This document shows, piece after piece, positions 35,401-44,082 of a DNA stretch of 64,000 nt. The notes below the pieces were generated by a model. It did not search any database. It was not told where the DNA came from and worked only from the letters and a program-made list of their open reading frames with translations. The translations under genes and the position numbers were made by a program. The stretch's first letter is position 1. Every line of letters begins with the position of its first letter. The stretch comes from Streptomyces sp. ISL-43 (GTDB lineage: Bacteria > Actinomycetota > Actinomycetes > Streptomycetales > Streptomycetaceae): contig NZ_JAGGOT010000043.1 of NCBI RefSeq assembly GCF_018614195.1, forward strand, positions 1-64,000. Reading direction: 5' to 3'.

Positions 35401-35704
35401 CGGGGCCGCTCTCGGCCGCGATCGCGCTCATCCGCGCCGAAATCTCGCTCATCGCCTCCTCCCAGCCGATCTCCTCCCAGCCCGGGTCCGGGTCCGCCTT
35501 GGGGCGGGTGCGGCGCAGCGGGGAGGTAAGGCGGCGGGTGCTGTGGGCGATCTCCGGGGCGGCGCGGCCCTTGGGGCACATGGCGGCGCCCGTCGGGTGC
35601 TCGGTGTCGGGGCGGACGCCGGTCAGCCGGCCGTCCTCGATCGTGTAGACGGCACCGCAGCGCGACTTGCAGAGCGTGCAGAAACCACGCTTCTCCTCGA
35701 TCAT
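32470..35704 (-). pseudogene. Molybdopterin oxidoreductase-flavodoxin reductase fusion, broken by an internal deletion
   Basis: The gene would encode a nitrate-reductase-like molybdopterin enzyme fused to an FNR-type FAD/NAD domain and a plant-type 2Fe-2S domain. The N-terminal part (from ATG 35704) has the 4Fe-4S ligands CTLCKSRCG with a later MCPKG. It runs in frame to STEICNWHKDGAHA near 35252. The rest reads in another frame from TPDAALALALANLLIEQGRY to the stop at 32470. Late motifs include AGGIGITPFMSYLET and CRVGQCESCAVPV. Relatives carry about 70 residues between those points, including the LWGHNP-type cofactor segment; here they are missing and the frame is shifted. The catalytic subunit is therefore dead, although the C-terminal reductase frame is intact. 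Confidence 0.82.
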
Positions 35705-36013
35705 CCCGCACACCTCTCCGGCTTCGCGCGCACCCGGATCCCGTTGTCCCGCTCGCGCCCCTTCCATCGAAACACCCCGCGCTCCCGGCCCGTACCCCCA
35801 GAGGTCCCGACATCTCCCGCCCTTCGCCCCTCGCGGGCAGCCCCAGAGCCCCTGATCCGAAGGAAGCGGCCTCGGCCCCGATCCGGCCGGGTGTGCTCCG
35901 TACGAGTTCTCTTCTGTGCCCGTTCGGCCCCACGGGCCGCGTTCATGATCATCGGTCTGGCCGGAAATCGTTTTGATGCTGCCATCCGGCCGAAGGCGAT
36001 CTGGGAGGGCTGC
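35705..36013. other. Divergent intergenic region, 309 bases
   Basis: Lies between the broken molybdopterin oxidoreductase gene (minus) and the L,D-transpeptidase gene (plus). It holds the ribosome sites of both and no repeat or extra gene that I can support. Confidence 0.5.
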
Positions 36014-37504
36014 GTGACGACGATGCCATCGACACACCGTGTACGACTGCGGCGGCAGGGCAGGACGTGGAGTGTGGCCGGGGCAGTGGCCGGGGCGCTG
36101 CTCGTCGTCGCCGCCGCGCCACAGTCCGAAGGCGGACCCCCGGTCTCGGGCGAGCAGCCCGCCTCCGTGGAGCTGCTGGTCGGCCGGGTGCTCGACAAGG
36201 GCGGCCGGCGGTGCGCGGTGGAGGCCTTCCGGGCCGAACTGTGCGGCGGGCTGGATCAGCGGCTGGTACGGGCCACCGCGCGCGGGGCCGGTTCCGTGGT
36301 GCGCGATCCCGCGTCGCAGGGCGCGGCCCGCGCGGCGGCGCACACGGTCGTGCTGCCCACGGACGCCGCCGGCCCCCTCGAGATCACCCTCGCCGGACCG
36401 GGCATGCTCACCTACGTGACCGTCCACGACGGCCACGGGCGGTACGTGGGCGGCGCACTGGGGGCCAGAGGACACCGCTGGGCGAACACCGAGCCGATGC
36501 GGGCCGGCGAGACCTACACCGTCCGGGTCGGCGCGCAGGACGCGGCGGGCACTCCGGTCGGTGTGACCATGGCCTTCCGGACCGCGCCGGCGACGGAGGA
36601 CGGCAGGCTCACCGTCGAGTTCGGGCCGAAGCCCGGCACCTACGGAGCGGGGCAGATCGTGACGGCCTCCCTCAGCCACCCGGTCCCCGCCGCGGACCCG
36701 GCGGCGCGGGCCCGGCTGGAGCGGGCGCTGCAGGTCACCTCGGAGCCGGCGGTCGAGGGGGCCTGGCACTGGGTCGACGACTCGACGCTGCACTACCGGC
36801 CCCGTACGTACTGGCCCGCCCACACCGTGGTGCAGGTGCTCAGCGGCCTCGACGGGGTCGAAGTCGCGGACCGGGAGTACGGCGGGGCCTCGGAGCCCCT
36901 GCGGTTCACCATCGGGGAACGGATCGAGGCGGTCACCGACGCCGCCGAGCACGAGATGACCGTACGGCGCAACGGCAAGGTCCTGCGCACGATCCCGGTG
37001 ACCACCGGCAAGGCCGGCTTCCTGACGCGCAGCGGGGTCAAGGTCGTCCTGGGCAAGGAGTACAAGGTCCGGATGCGCGGGGACACCGTGGGAATCAAGC
37101 GCGGAACGAGCGAGTTCTACGATCTGCCCGTCTTCTACGCGACCAGGGTGACGTGGAGCGGCGAGTACGTGCACGCCGCGCCCTGGTCGGTCGAAGCGCA
37201 GGGCGAGGAGAACGTCAGCCACGGCTGCACGGGCATGAGTACGGCGGACGCGGCCTGGTTCTTCAACACGGTGCGCGAGGGGGACCTGGTGTCGGTGGTG
37301 AACAGCGGCGGAGCGCCGATGACCCCCTTCGACAACGGCTTCGGGGACTGGAACCTGGATTGGGCGGCATGGCAGGCGGGGAGCGCCCTGAGGGCCGCCG
37401 CGGAGTCCCCGCTCGCGCCCGCTTCCCCGCTCGTGCCCCCTTCCCCGTACGCGTCGGCTCAGGCCTCGGCGCACGGCCCGTCCCGGCTGCGCCCGCTCAC
37501 GTGA
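36014..37504 (+). CDS. L,D-transpeptidase with N-terminal Ig-like domains
   Basis: A 496-residue exported transpeptidase. A signal or anchor helix (VAGAVAGALLVVAAAP) is followed by two Ig-like domains (about 60-260) that end in FTIGERIEAVT. The YkuD catalytic domain (about 300-440) carries YVHAAPWSVEAQG and then SHGCTGMS. The Cys of SHGC is the nucleophile. The enzyme makes 3-3 cross-links in peptidoglycan or attaches proteins to it, outside the membrane. The C-terminal tail is Pro/Ser-rich. The start is GTG 36014 with GGAGGG 5 bases upstream, better supported than the ATG three codons later. It forms a single-gene unit. Confidence 0.92.
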   Translation: MTTMPSTHRVRLRRQGRTWSVAGAVAGALLVVAAAPQSEGGPPVSGEQPASVELLVGRVLDKGGRRCAVEAFRAELCGGLDQRLVRATARGAGSVVRDPASQGAARAAAHTVVLPTDAAGPLEITLAGPGMLTYVTVHDGHGRYVGGALGARGHRWANTEPMRAGETYTVRVGAQDAAGTPVGVTMAFRTAPATEDGRLTVEFGPKPGTYGAGQIVTASLSHPVPAADPAARARLERALQVTSEPAVEGAWHWVDDSTLHYRPRTYWPAHTVVQVLSGLDGVEVADREYGGASEPLRFTIGERIEAVTDAAEHEMTVRRNGKVLRTIPVTTGKAGFLTRSGVKVVLGKEYKVRMRGDTVGIKRGTSEFYDLPVFYATRVTWSGEYVHAAPWSVEAQGEENVSHGCTGMSTADAAWFFNTVREGDLVSVVNSGGAPMTPFDNGFGDWNLDWAAWQAGSALRAAAESPLAPASPLVPPSPYASAQASAHGPSRLRPLT

Positions 37505-37682
37505 GGAATTCCCGGCCGGGGCGGGTCCACGGCCCGCGCGAAGGAATGCCCGGAGTTTTATCGGGCGGGCGGACACACGGATCCGATTAACGGTGAACGC
37601 TCTTCTTCGGCATATGCCAGAACCTCATCGGGAGGCCGCCGGGGGTTCTGATCCTTTCCCGGTCCGACAGGTGATCACTCGC

Positions 37683-37710
37683 TGGACAAGGCATAACCGA
37701 TGGATAGAAT
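37683..37710 (+). promoter_or_regulatory. Promoter of the mini LuxR gene
   Basis: A TGGACA -35 (37683-37688), 16-base spacer and TAGAAT -10 (37705-37710) match the housekeeping consensus. They place the transcript start just before 37740, which rules out the longer upstream reading frame start at 37593. Confidence 0.55.
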
Positions 37711-37739
37711 CGCTGCGTTACTGCAAAATGGGGGGGTCC

Positions 37740-38042
37740 ATGCAGAGCTACTGTCCTTGCTGCCTGCTGAGCGGGTCCGGGAATCACGACGCGCATGATT
37801 CATGGTTACGCCGCGGGTTTTCCCGATTACCGGAACTGACCGAGAAGGAACAGGAACTGTTCGGGCTGATGGCCTGCGGGCCGTCCAACCAGGAGATCGC
37901 CGAACAGCTGCAAGTAACCATCCGCACGGTGAAGTTCCACATGGAGAACATCCGGATCAAGTTGGGCGACCTTTCGCGTCTCCAGATCTGCATCCTCTCC
38001 GTTCACCGCCGCATCGGGGCTTGTCCTGTCGGACACGGCTGA
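37740..38042 (+). CDS. Small LuxR-type (GerE) regulator
   Basis: A 100-residue protein that is essentially one LuxR-type helix-turn-helix (LPELTEKEQELFGLMACG, NQEIAEQLQVTIRTVKFHM, then IRIKLGDLSRLQ). There is no receiver or autoinducer domain. The short N-terminus holds a CPCC cluster (SYCPCCLLSG) that might bind metal or respond to redox; this is speculation. The start ATG 37740 follows a G run. ATG 37728 is possible, but the mapped promoter excludes 37593. It is probably an orphan regulator; the target is not evident. Confidence 0.75.
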   Translation: MQSYCPCCLLSGSGNHDAHDSWLRRGFSRLPELTEKEQELFGLMACGPSNQEIAEQLQVTIRTVKFHMENIRIKLGDLSRLQICILSVHRRIGACPVGHG

Positions 38043-38052
38043 GCAACTCGGG

Positions 38053-38088
38053 CTCCGGAGCCGCTCGGCCGGACTCCGGAGCCGCTCG
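38053..38088. repeat. Tandem 15-base direct repeat
   Basis: CTCCGGAGCCGCTCG occurs at 38053-38067 and 38074-38088 in the 59-base gap between two convergent genes. Each copy includes the palindrome CTCCGGAG, so it may act as a weak bidirectional terminator. Confidence 0.5.
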
Positions 38089-38101
38089 AACCCACCGCCC
38101 C

Positions 38102-39064
38102 TCAGGCCCCGGAGCCGGTCAACGTCGCCGCCAGCCGCATGCGCTCCTCGTGCTGCTTCTTGGCCAGGTCCAGCATCTCGGCGTTCTGCTCGATCACCCG
38201 CTTCTGGTACGCCGTTTCGACGCTGAACCAGACGCCCACCAGGTTGGTCTCCTTCTTGCAGGCGACGTCCTGCTGCGCCGCGGCGATCGCTCGCGGACCG
38301 TTCAAGTCGGCGGGCTTCAAGCCGAGTTGACTTGGCGCCTTCACCGGATCGTCCACCTTGTGGCCCTGCTTGGCCATGCGCGCGCTCCATTGCCCCAACA
38401 CCGCCCGGATCCGGCTGTCCTCCCGGGAGCGGGCGAAGGAGTCCAGGCCGAAGCCCTGCACGGCCATGTTGTCGACCGTGTCGTCGGTCGGCGTGTGGAG
38501 CTTGCGGGCGCTCTCGCCCAGACAGCCACCCGCGGGAACCGTCTGGCCGGCGACCGTCGACGTGCCCTCGGCCGACTTCTCCGCCTCCTCCTGGCTCTTC
38601 GGACCCGGCTTGGACATGTCGGCCTCCGGACCGGCCAAAATCAGCCGCTCATTGGGGCCCATGGGCGGCTGCGCCGGCTTGTCCTTGACGAGCCGCGGGT
38701 TCGCGTACCCGTACCGTGTGGCGTCGGCCTCACTGGACACGCCGTAACGGAGGGCCCCGTCCGACGTGGCGGCGGGATCCGCCTTCCGCCGCTGGTCGTA
38801 CCGGAGTCCGTAGCGCTTCATGCACTGGTCGATGAGCACGTCTTGGGCCACGTCGAGCACCGCGTGCTGCTGGGGAGTCGGCAGATAGGCGGCGAGCGGG
38901 AAGACGAGATCCTTGCTTTCGAGCTGGATCCGGACGGCTTCGGCGGCCGGCTCCTTGCCGCCTCCGCCCCCGCCGTCACCCGCGTCCGAACAGCCGGAGA
39001 GCAACAGCACGAGCATCGTGGCGGAAACGGTCATTGCGGTCGGCACGGGACGTGGCGAGAACAT
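38102..39064 (-). CDS. Lipoprotein of unknown function
   Basis: A 320-residue lipoprotein. The lipobox is LLSGC (Cys at about 25), followed by a Gly-rich spacer. The mature part is charged and helical, with scattered Cys (IDQCMKRYG, AGGCLGES, DVACKKET). The C-terminal helix reads RVIEQNAEMLDLAKKQHEER. No family was recognised. ATG 39064 has GGAG at the proper distance. It stands between the mini LuxR gene and a small secreted protein. Confidence 0.65.
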   Translation of the reverse strand: MFSPRPVPTAMTVSATMLVLLLSGCSDAGDGGGGGGKEPAAEAVRIQLESKDLVFPLAAYLPTPQQHAVLDVAQDVLIDQCMKRYGLRYDQRRKADPAATSDGALRYGVSSEADATRYGYANPRLVKDKPAQPPMGPNERLILAGPEADMSKPGPKSQEEAEKSAEGTSTVAGQTVPAGGCLGESARKLHTPTDDTVDNMAVQGFGLDSFARSREDSRIRAVLGQWSARMAKQGHKVDDPVKAPSQLGLKPADLNGPRAIAAAQQDVACKKETNLVGVWFSVETAYQKRVIEQNAEMLDLAKKQHEERMRLAATLTGSGA

Positions 39065-39099
39065 GGTGACTCCGATGGAGGAACGACTACGATACGTGA

Positions 39100-39138
39100 A
39101 TGGCTGCTCCGCCCGGCGCTTACGGGCGGAGCAGCCAT
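39100..39138 (-). terminator. Strong terminator of the small secreted protein gene
   Basis: A perfect 16-base stem (39100-39115 with 39123-39138) and 7-base loop, 24 bases past the stop at 39163 on the minus strand. Confidence 0.85.
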
Positions 39139-39162
39139 GTTCACGTGCGGGGCATTGCCGGA

Positions 39163-39561
39163 CTAGCGGTTGTAGTACGCCGAGGAGAGCTGGTTCCAGT
39201 AGGTGGAAGACAGATCACCCTTGGCTCCCGCGTTGATGTAAGTGCCGTACCCGTAGCCGTACCAGTCGGTGTGCACGGACCAGCGCTTGCTGTCCTGGTT
39301 CGAGAAGGACTCGGTCCAGTCGTTCGTGGTGTGCCCGGAGCAGCTGCGGGAGCCCACGAAGTAGTCGTCCTGGAAGTCCTCGTCCGTGCTGTACAGGTCG
39401 AAGACCGAGTTGCTCTGGCTCCCCTGGCAGAACAGTCCGAGCTCGCCGGAGGTGAGCCAGCCGTCCTTGCCCGCCGCGGAAGCCGTTCCGGCGCCCACGC
39501 CTACGGCGGCCAGAACCAGGCCGGCGGCCGCGAGGGTACGCAGAGAGTTGCGGATGCTCAT
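39163..39561 (-). CDS. Small secreted protein, peptidase-inhibitor I36-like
   Basis: A 132-residue exported protein with a clear signal peptide (AAAGLVLAAVGVGAGTASA). The mature 100 residues are rich in Tyr, Asp and Ser with two Cys (LFCQGS, SRSCSGH) and a repeated aromatic pattern (DWYGYGYGTYINAG). This resembles the beta/gamma-crystallin-like I36 inhibitor group, but the match is loose. ATG 39561 has AAGGA 7 bases upstream; an ATG at 39585 lacks that. It is a monocistronic gene closed by a strong hairpin. Confidence 0.55.
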   Translation of the reverse strand: MSIRNSLRTLAAAGLVLAAVGVGAGTASAAGKDGWLTSGELGLFCQGSQSNSVFDLYSTDEDFQDDYFVGSRSCSGHTTNDWTESFSNQDSKRWSVHTDWYGYGYGTYINAGAKGDLSSTYWNQLSSAYYNR

Positions 39562-39795
39562 CGAGCATTCCTTTCCATTGGTCATCAGATACGTGCTGTC
39601 GACCGGAGGACATCGACTCGCAACGTCAGCCCCCCAGCTGCCGAGGAATCAACCATCTCAACTGACCTGCCACAACTGTCCCTTGGGACAGGGCGCCGAG
39701 GATCGAAAGTGATCTATGGTGCCAGCGAGGCACGGTCGAAGCCCTGCCCTGGCTCCTTTCCGGATTCCGGTCGGAGCATTGTTAAGGAGTTTGCT

Positions 39796-40317
39796 ATGGC
39801 ACTTCGACGAGTACGCGCGGTGGTTGCCGTTCCCGCGCTGCTGTCCCTCACCCTGCTTCTCGCGGGGTGCTCCGGCGGTGACGCCTTACCCTCCGGCGGT
39901 GCGGAGAGCGGGGCTTCCACCCCGACCGCGAAACCGTCCTCGCCCGGCAAGAAGGACGAGGCCGATCCGCGGCAGGCCGCCTTCTTCCGCTGCGTGGAGG
40001 ACAAGGGCGTGCCGATGCGCGACACCGGCTCCGGAGTGCGGGTCGTCGACGAGGCGAAGGCGGACCCGGCCAAGGTGCAGGAGGCCGAGCGGTCCTGCGA
40101 GGGTCAGCGGGTCCTACCGTCCATCGGTGCCGAACAGCTGGCGAAGGCACGGAAGTTCACGGAGTGCATGCGCGCGAACGGCTTCCCCGACTTCCCCGAT
40201 CCCGATCCGCGCACGGCGCAGCACGACCTGGGCAAGGTCGACATCAAGGACTCCGCCCAGGGCCCCGCCGCCCTCCAGAAGTGCGGCGGCACGCCGGGCG
40301 GGCAGGTCGGCGGATGA
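39796..40317 (+). CDS. Lipoprotein, first gene of a MacAB-like operon
   Basis: A 173-residue lipoprotein with lipobox LLAGC and a Ser/Pro spacer. The mature part has four Cys (FRCVEDKG, RSCEGQ, TECMRANG, QKCGG) and the motif FPDFPDPDP. This family commonly precedes adaptor-ABC operons in Streptomyces; its role is not known but may be to deliver or sense the exported substrate. AAGGAG precedes the ATG. It overlaps the next gene by ATGA, so it is translated with the transporter. Confidence 0.75.
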   Translation: MALRRVRAVVAVPALLSLTLLLAGCSGGDALPSGGAESGASTPTAKPSSPGKKDEADPRQAAFFRCVEDKGVPMRDTGSGVRVVDEAKADPAKVQEAERSCEGQRVLPSIGAEQLAKARKFTECMRANGFPDFPDPDPRTAQHDLGKVDIKDSAQGPAALQKCGGTPGGQVGG

Positions 40318-42005
40318 CCAGCGCTCCCACGCGCTCCGATGACGGGACGGTCGGTCAGGACGGCACCTCCGCGGAGATGCCCGCCGACGGCGCGTCCGCC
40401 GGCCTGGCCCGGCAGCGCAGGTGGGTGGCCGTGGTCGTCGGCGGAGCCGTGCTGCTCGCCGGCGCCGGTGTGGCCGCCTCCCTGGTGATCAAGTCCCCGG
40501 CCCAGACGGCCGCCGACGCCGCCCCGCCACCCCTGGACGTGCTCGTCGCGCGCGTCGAGAAGCGCGTCCTGCGCGACACGGTCATCGTGCGCGGAACGGT
40601 CAGCGCCGCTCAGAGCACCCAGGTCATCCCGGCGGTGGCGGGCACGGAAGGGGCGAGCGCACCCGTGGTCACCAAGGTCCCCGTCCGCCAGGGCGACCGG
40701 ATCGACGCCGGGAAGGTCCTGCTGGAGGTCTCCGGCCGGCCGGTGTTCGCCCTCCCCGGCAGCCTGCCGGTCTACCGCGATCTCAAACCGGGCGCGACCG
40801 GCGACGACGTGAAGCAGCTCCAGAGGGCCCTCGCCGGACTGGGCCACCCCGTCGGCGGCGACCCGGCGGGCACCTTCGGGTCCGGGACCAAGACCGCCCT
40901 CACCGCCTTCTACACCTCGATCGGCTACGACGCGGTGCCGGCCGTGGCGGACCGGGGCGAGGCCGTGTCCTCCGCCGAGGAGGCCGTCACCGCGGCCGAG
41001 CGCTCCCTCGAAGACGCCCGCGGCTCCGCCGCACGCGGCGACACCTCGGGGACGACCACCGGTGGTACGGAGGGGGGATCCGGGGACGGCAAGGGCGGCA
41101 CCGGCACGTCGGGCGGCAAGCCGGGCGGCTCCGGCGGCCAGGACGCGGCCCGCGCGGTGTCCCGGGCCGAGGAGGACCTCCGCAAGGCGCAGAAGCGGCG
41201 CAGCGACGCGAAGGCGGCCGCCGGGCCCATGCTCCCGGCCGGCGAGGTGGTTTTCCTGGAGTCCTTCCCCGGCCGCGCAGACTCCGTCTCCGTGCACCCC
41301 GGTTCCCCGGTCAACGGCAGCGCGATGTCCCTGTCGGCGGGGGCCCTCGTCGTGCGCGGACAGCTCCAGGAGCACCAGCGGGGGCTGGTCCGCCCGGGCC
41401 AGAAGGTCGCGATCCTCTCCGAGCTCAGCGGGCTCACCGCGGCCGCCGAGGTGCTGTCCGTCGCCGACACCGCGCAGGCGGAGCAGCCGTCCGGGCAGAG
41501 CGGTACGGGAACCACCGGCGGCCAGGGCCAGCAGGCGCCGGCGCCCGCCACGGCGACCGGGTACGCGCTGGTCGTACGGCCGCTGCAGGCGCTCGACGCG
41601 AAACTCGTCGGGCAGGACGTACGGCTGACCGTGGAGGCCGCCGCGACCGACGGCGACGCCCTGGTCGTCCCGGTGTCGGCCGTCTCGGCCGGCGCGGACG
41701 GCCGCACGACGGTGACCGTGGTCGACGGTACGGGGGCCCAGCGCCGGCTCGAGGTGCGGCCGGGCACCACGGGGGACGGATACGTGGAGGTCAAGCCGGT
41801 CGGCGACGGGCAGCTCGCGGAGGGGAACAACGTGGTCACGGGGGTCAACCCGGGTGTCGCGGGCAAAAACGGCAAGGGTGACGGCGGCAAGGACGGCGGG
41901 AACAAGGACGGCGGCGCCAAGAGCGGCGGCGCGCAGGGCGGTGGCGGCAAGGCCGCCGGAGACGGCGCCGGACGGGGCGGCTCGAAGGCGGGGGTGGACT
42001 CATGA
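40314..42005 (+). CDS. Membrane-fusion adaptor (HlyD/MacA-like) with peptidoglycan-binding domain
   Basis: A 563-residue adaptor. A membrane helix lies at about 38-58 (VAVVVGGAVLLAGAGVAAS), then a barrel-sandwich hybrid (VVTKVPVRQGDRIDAGKVLL). A peptidoglycan-binding unit (about 160-205, GDDVKQLQRALAGLG) and a coiled coil split by a Gly/Thr-rich linker follow. The C-terminal domain ends in a Gly/Lys-rich tail of about 45 residues. It would couple the ABC pump to the cell wall and bind the substrate outside the membrane. It overlaps both neighbours by four bases (ATGA). Confidence 0.85.
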   Translation: MTSAPTRSDDGTVGQDGTSAEMPADGASAGLARQRRWVAVVVGGAVLLAGAGVAASLVIKSPAQTAADAAPPPLDVLVARVEKRVLRDTVIVRGTVSAAQSTQVIPAVAGTEGASAPVVTKVPVRQGDRIDAGKVLLEVSGRPVFALPGSLPVYRDLKPGATGDDVKQLQRALAGLGHPVGGDPAGTFGSGTKTALTAFYTSIGYDAVPAVADRGEAVSSAEEAVTAAERSLEDARGSAARGDTSGTTTGGTEGGSGDGKGGTGTSGGKPGGSGGQDAARAVSRAEEDLRKAQKRRSDAKAAAGPMLPAGEVVFLESFPGRADSVSVHPGSPVNGSAMSLSAGALVVRGQLQEHQRGLVRPGQKVAILSELSGLTAAAEVLSVADTAQAEQPSGQSGTGTTGGQGQQAPAPATATGYALVVRPLQALDAKLVGQDVRLTVEAAATDGDALVVPVSAVSAGADGRTTVTVVDGTGAQRRLEVRPGTTGDGYVEVKPVGDGQLAEGNNVVTGVNPGVAGKNGKGDGGKDGGNKDGGAKSGGAQGGGGKAAGDGAGRGGSKAGVDS

Positions 42006-42802
42006 CCGCCGCCGATGCCGGTGCCGATCTCGAATCCGGGAAGGCCGGGGAGGCCGACGGGACCGGCGAGTCCGCCGCGTCCGCCGCGTCCGCCGCGTCC
42101 GCCGCGTCTGCGCCGCCCGCCGTGCCGCCCGTCATCGAATTCCGCCAGGTGGGCCTGACGTACCCCGGGCCGCCGCCCGTGGCGGCCTTCCGGCCCTGCG
42201 ATCTCACCGTGAGGCGGGGAGAGTTCGTGACCGTCGTCGGCCCCTCCGGCTCGGGCAAGTCGACGTTCCTCAACATCGTCGGACTGCTCGACGCCCCCAC
42301 CAGCGGCGGCTACCTGCTGGACGGCATCGACACCGGCGCGCTCGGCGACAGCGACCGGACCGCGCTGCGCGGCCGCCGCGTCGGTTTCGTGTTCCAGTCC
42401 TTCCACCTGCTGCCGCACCGCTCGGCCCTGGAGAACGTGAGCCTGGCCATGCTCTACAACGGCGTACCCCGACGCGAACGGCCCGCCCGCGCCCGCGAAG
42501 CCCTGGACCGCGTCGGCCTCGGCCACCGCGTCGACGCCGTCCCCGGACGCCTGTCCGGCGGCGAGCGGCAGCGGGTCGCGATCGCCCGGGCCCTGGTGGC
42601 CCGGCCCTCGCTGCTGCTGTGCGACGAACCCACCGGGAACCTCGACTCCGTCAACGCCGAGACCGTGCTCGCCCTCCTCGACGAACTCCACGGCGAGGGA
42701 ATGAGCGTCCTGGTCATCACCCACGATCAGGAGGTCGCCGCCCACGGCGGCCGCACCGTCGCCATCCGCGACGGCGTACTGCGCGAGCAGGTGCGGGCAT
42801 GA
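42002..42802 (+). CDS. ABC transporter ATP-binding protein (MacB/LolD type)
   Basis: A 266-residue ATPase. Walker A is GPSGSGKSTFLN, the Q-loop lies in FVFQSFHLL, the signature is LSGGERQRVAIARAL, Walker B is LLLCDEPTGNLD, and the H-loop is VLVITHDQE. The first 35 residues are an Ala/Ser-rich leader. It energises the FtsX-like permease encoded next, with ATGA overlaps on both sides. MacB-type pumps export peptides, lipids or antibiotics to the outside rather than importing. Confidence 0.93.
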   Translation: MTAADAGADLESGKAGEADGTGESAASAASAASAASAPPAVPPVIEFRQVGLTYPGPPPVAAFRPCDLTVRRGEFVTVVGPSGSGKSTFLNIVGLLDAPTSGGYLLDGIDTGALGDSDRTALRGRRVGFVFQSFHLLPHRSALENVSLAMLYNGVPRRERPARAREALDRVGLGHRVDAVPGRLSGGERQRVAIARALVARPSLLLCDEPTGNLDSVNAETVLALLDELHGEGMSVLVITHDQEVAAHGGRTVAIRDGVLREQVRA

Positions 42803-44064
42803 GGCTCCGGTTCCCGCGGGGGCCCCGGCGGCGTTCGGGTGCGCGGCCGCGGGTCGAGCCCTCCCGCTTCGCGCCCCGGGACGCCTTCGGCGAGTCCCTC
42901 GCCGGGGTGCTCCAGCGGCCGGCCCGCTCCGCGCTGACCGCCCTCGGGACCGTCCTCGGGGTGGGCACCTTCGTCGCGGTCCTCGGGCTGACCGTCACCA
43001 CCTCGTCGCAGATCGACAGCCGCTTCAACCTGCTCACCGCGACCGAAGTCACCGTCGAGGACGTCGCGTACTCGCAGAACGAGTTCGCCGGCCCCGGCTT
43101 CCCCGCGGACGCCGACGCCCGGATCGGGCGCCTCGGCGGCGTCCGCCACGCCGGTGTCTACCACTCCGTCCACCTCGACGGCACCGCCGGTGTCCGGGCC
43201 GCGCCGGTCGGCGGGTCCGGGGGGGCGGAGCGGATCGACGTCGTCGCCGCCTCCCCCGGTGCGCTGCTGGCCGCCGGGCCCCGGATGTCCCGGGGCCGCC
43301 TGTACGACGAGTACCACTCCGGTACCCGCCAGCGGGTGGCTCTGCTCGGCGCGAGCACGGCCGCCCGGCTCGGGGTCACCACCTTGGACACCCAGCCCGC
43401 GGTCTTCATCGGCGACGAGCCGTTCACCGTCATCGGCATCATCGAGGACGTGGAGCGCAAGGCCGACCTGCTCCTGTCGGTCGTCGTGCCCCGCACCACC
43501 GCGGAGGAGGTCTGGGGGGCGCCCAAGGGGACCGGCACGACGATGCTGATCGCGACGGCGCCCGGAGCCGCACAGCAGGTGGCCCGGCTCGCGCCCACCG
43601 CGCTGCGGCCGGACCACCCGGAGTACTTGAGGGCCGTACCGCCGCCGGACCCCAAGACCCTGCGGTCCGGGGTCACTTCGGACCTGGAACAGCTCTTCCT
43701 CGTGCTGGCCGGGATCTGCCTGGTCATCGGCGCCGTCGGGATCGCCAACACCACCCTCGTCGCGGTCCTGGAACGCACCGGGGAGATCGGCCTGCGGCGG
43801 GCGCTCGGCGCGCGGGGCCGGCACATCACCGTCCAGTTCCTCGTCGAATCCGGGGCGTTGGGCTCGCTCGGCGGGCTCGTGGGCACCGCGCTGGGCACGG
43901 CCACCGTCGTGGCCGTGGCCGTCGTACGCGACTGGACCCCGGTCATCCATCCGGCCACGGTCGCGGCGGCCCCGCTGCTGGGCCTGGTCACCGGAGTCCT
44001 GGCGGGCCTCTACCCGGCCTGGCGGGCCGCCCGCATCGAGCCGGCGGAGGCCCTGCGCCGCTGA
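42799..44064 (+). CDS. ABC transporter permease (FtsX/MacB type)
   Basis: A 421-residue permease. One helix near residue 45 (LTALGTVLGVGTFVAVLGL) precedes the MacB-type periplasmic core domain (about 70-300). Three helices follow in the FtsX-like C-terminal domain: AGICLVIGAVGIANTTLVAV, GSLGGLVGTALGTATVVAV and LGLVTGVLAGLYPAWRA. ERTGEIGLRRALGARGRHI is the conserved cytoplasmic coupling loop. It is the last gene of the four-gene operon, overlapping the ATPase gene by four bases. Confidence 0.92.
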   Translation: MRLRFPRGPRRRSGARPRVEPSRFAPRDAFGESLAGVLQRPARSALTALGTVLGVGTFVAVLGLTVTTSSQIDSRFNLLTATEVTVEDVAYSQNEFAGPGFPADADARIGRLGGVRHAGVYHSVHLDGTAGVRAAPVGGSGGAERIDVVAASPGALLAAGPRMSRGRLYDEYHSGTRQRVALLGASTAARLGVTTLDTQPAVFIGDEPFTVIGIIEDVERKADLLLSVVVPRTTAEEVWGAPKGTGTTMLIATAPGAAQQVARLAPTALRPDHPEYLRAVPPPDPKTLRSGVTSDLEQLFLVLAGICLVIGAVGIANTTLVAVLERTGEIGLRRALGARGRHITVQFLVESGALGSLGGLVGTALGTATVVAVAVVRDWTPVIHPATVAAAPLLGLVTGVLAGLYPAWRAARIEPAEALRR

Positions 44065-44082
44065 CCGGCACCCGGTCCGGTG

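Noticed and set aside
35034..35704. Treating the molybdopterin region as two intact genes starting at 35704 and 35034.
   Set aside because: The second start is internal to a family domain and upstream coding sequence continues in its frame to about 35250, so a deleted single gene explains the data better.
37593..37740. Longer start for the mini LuxR regulator at 37593.
   Set aside because: A good promoter lies downstream of it at 37683-37710, and the extra residues have no family match.
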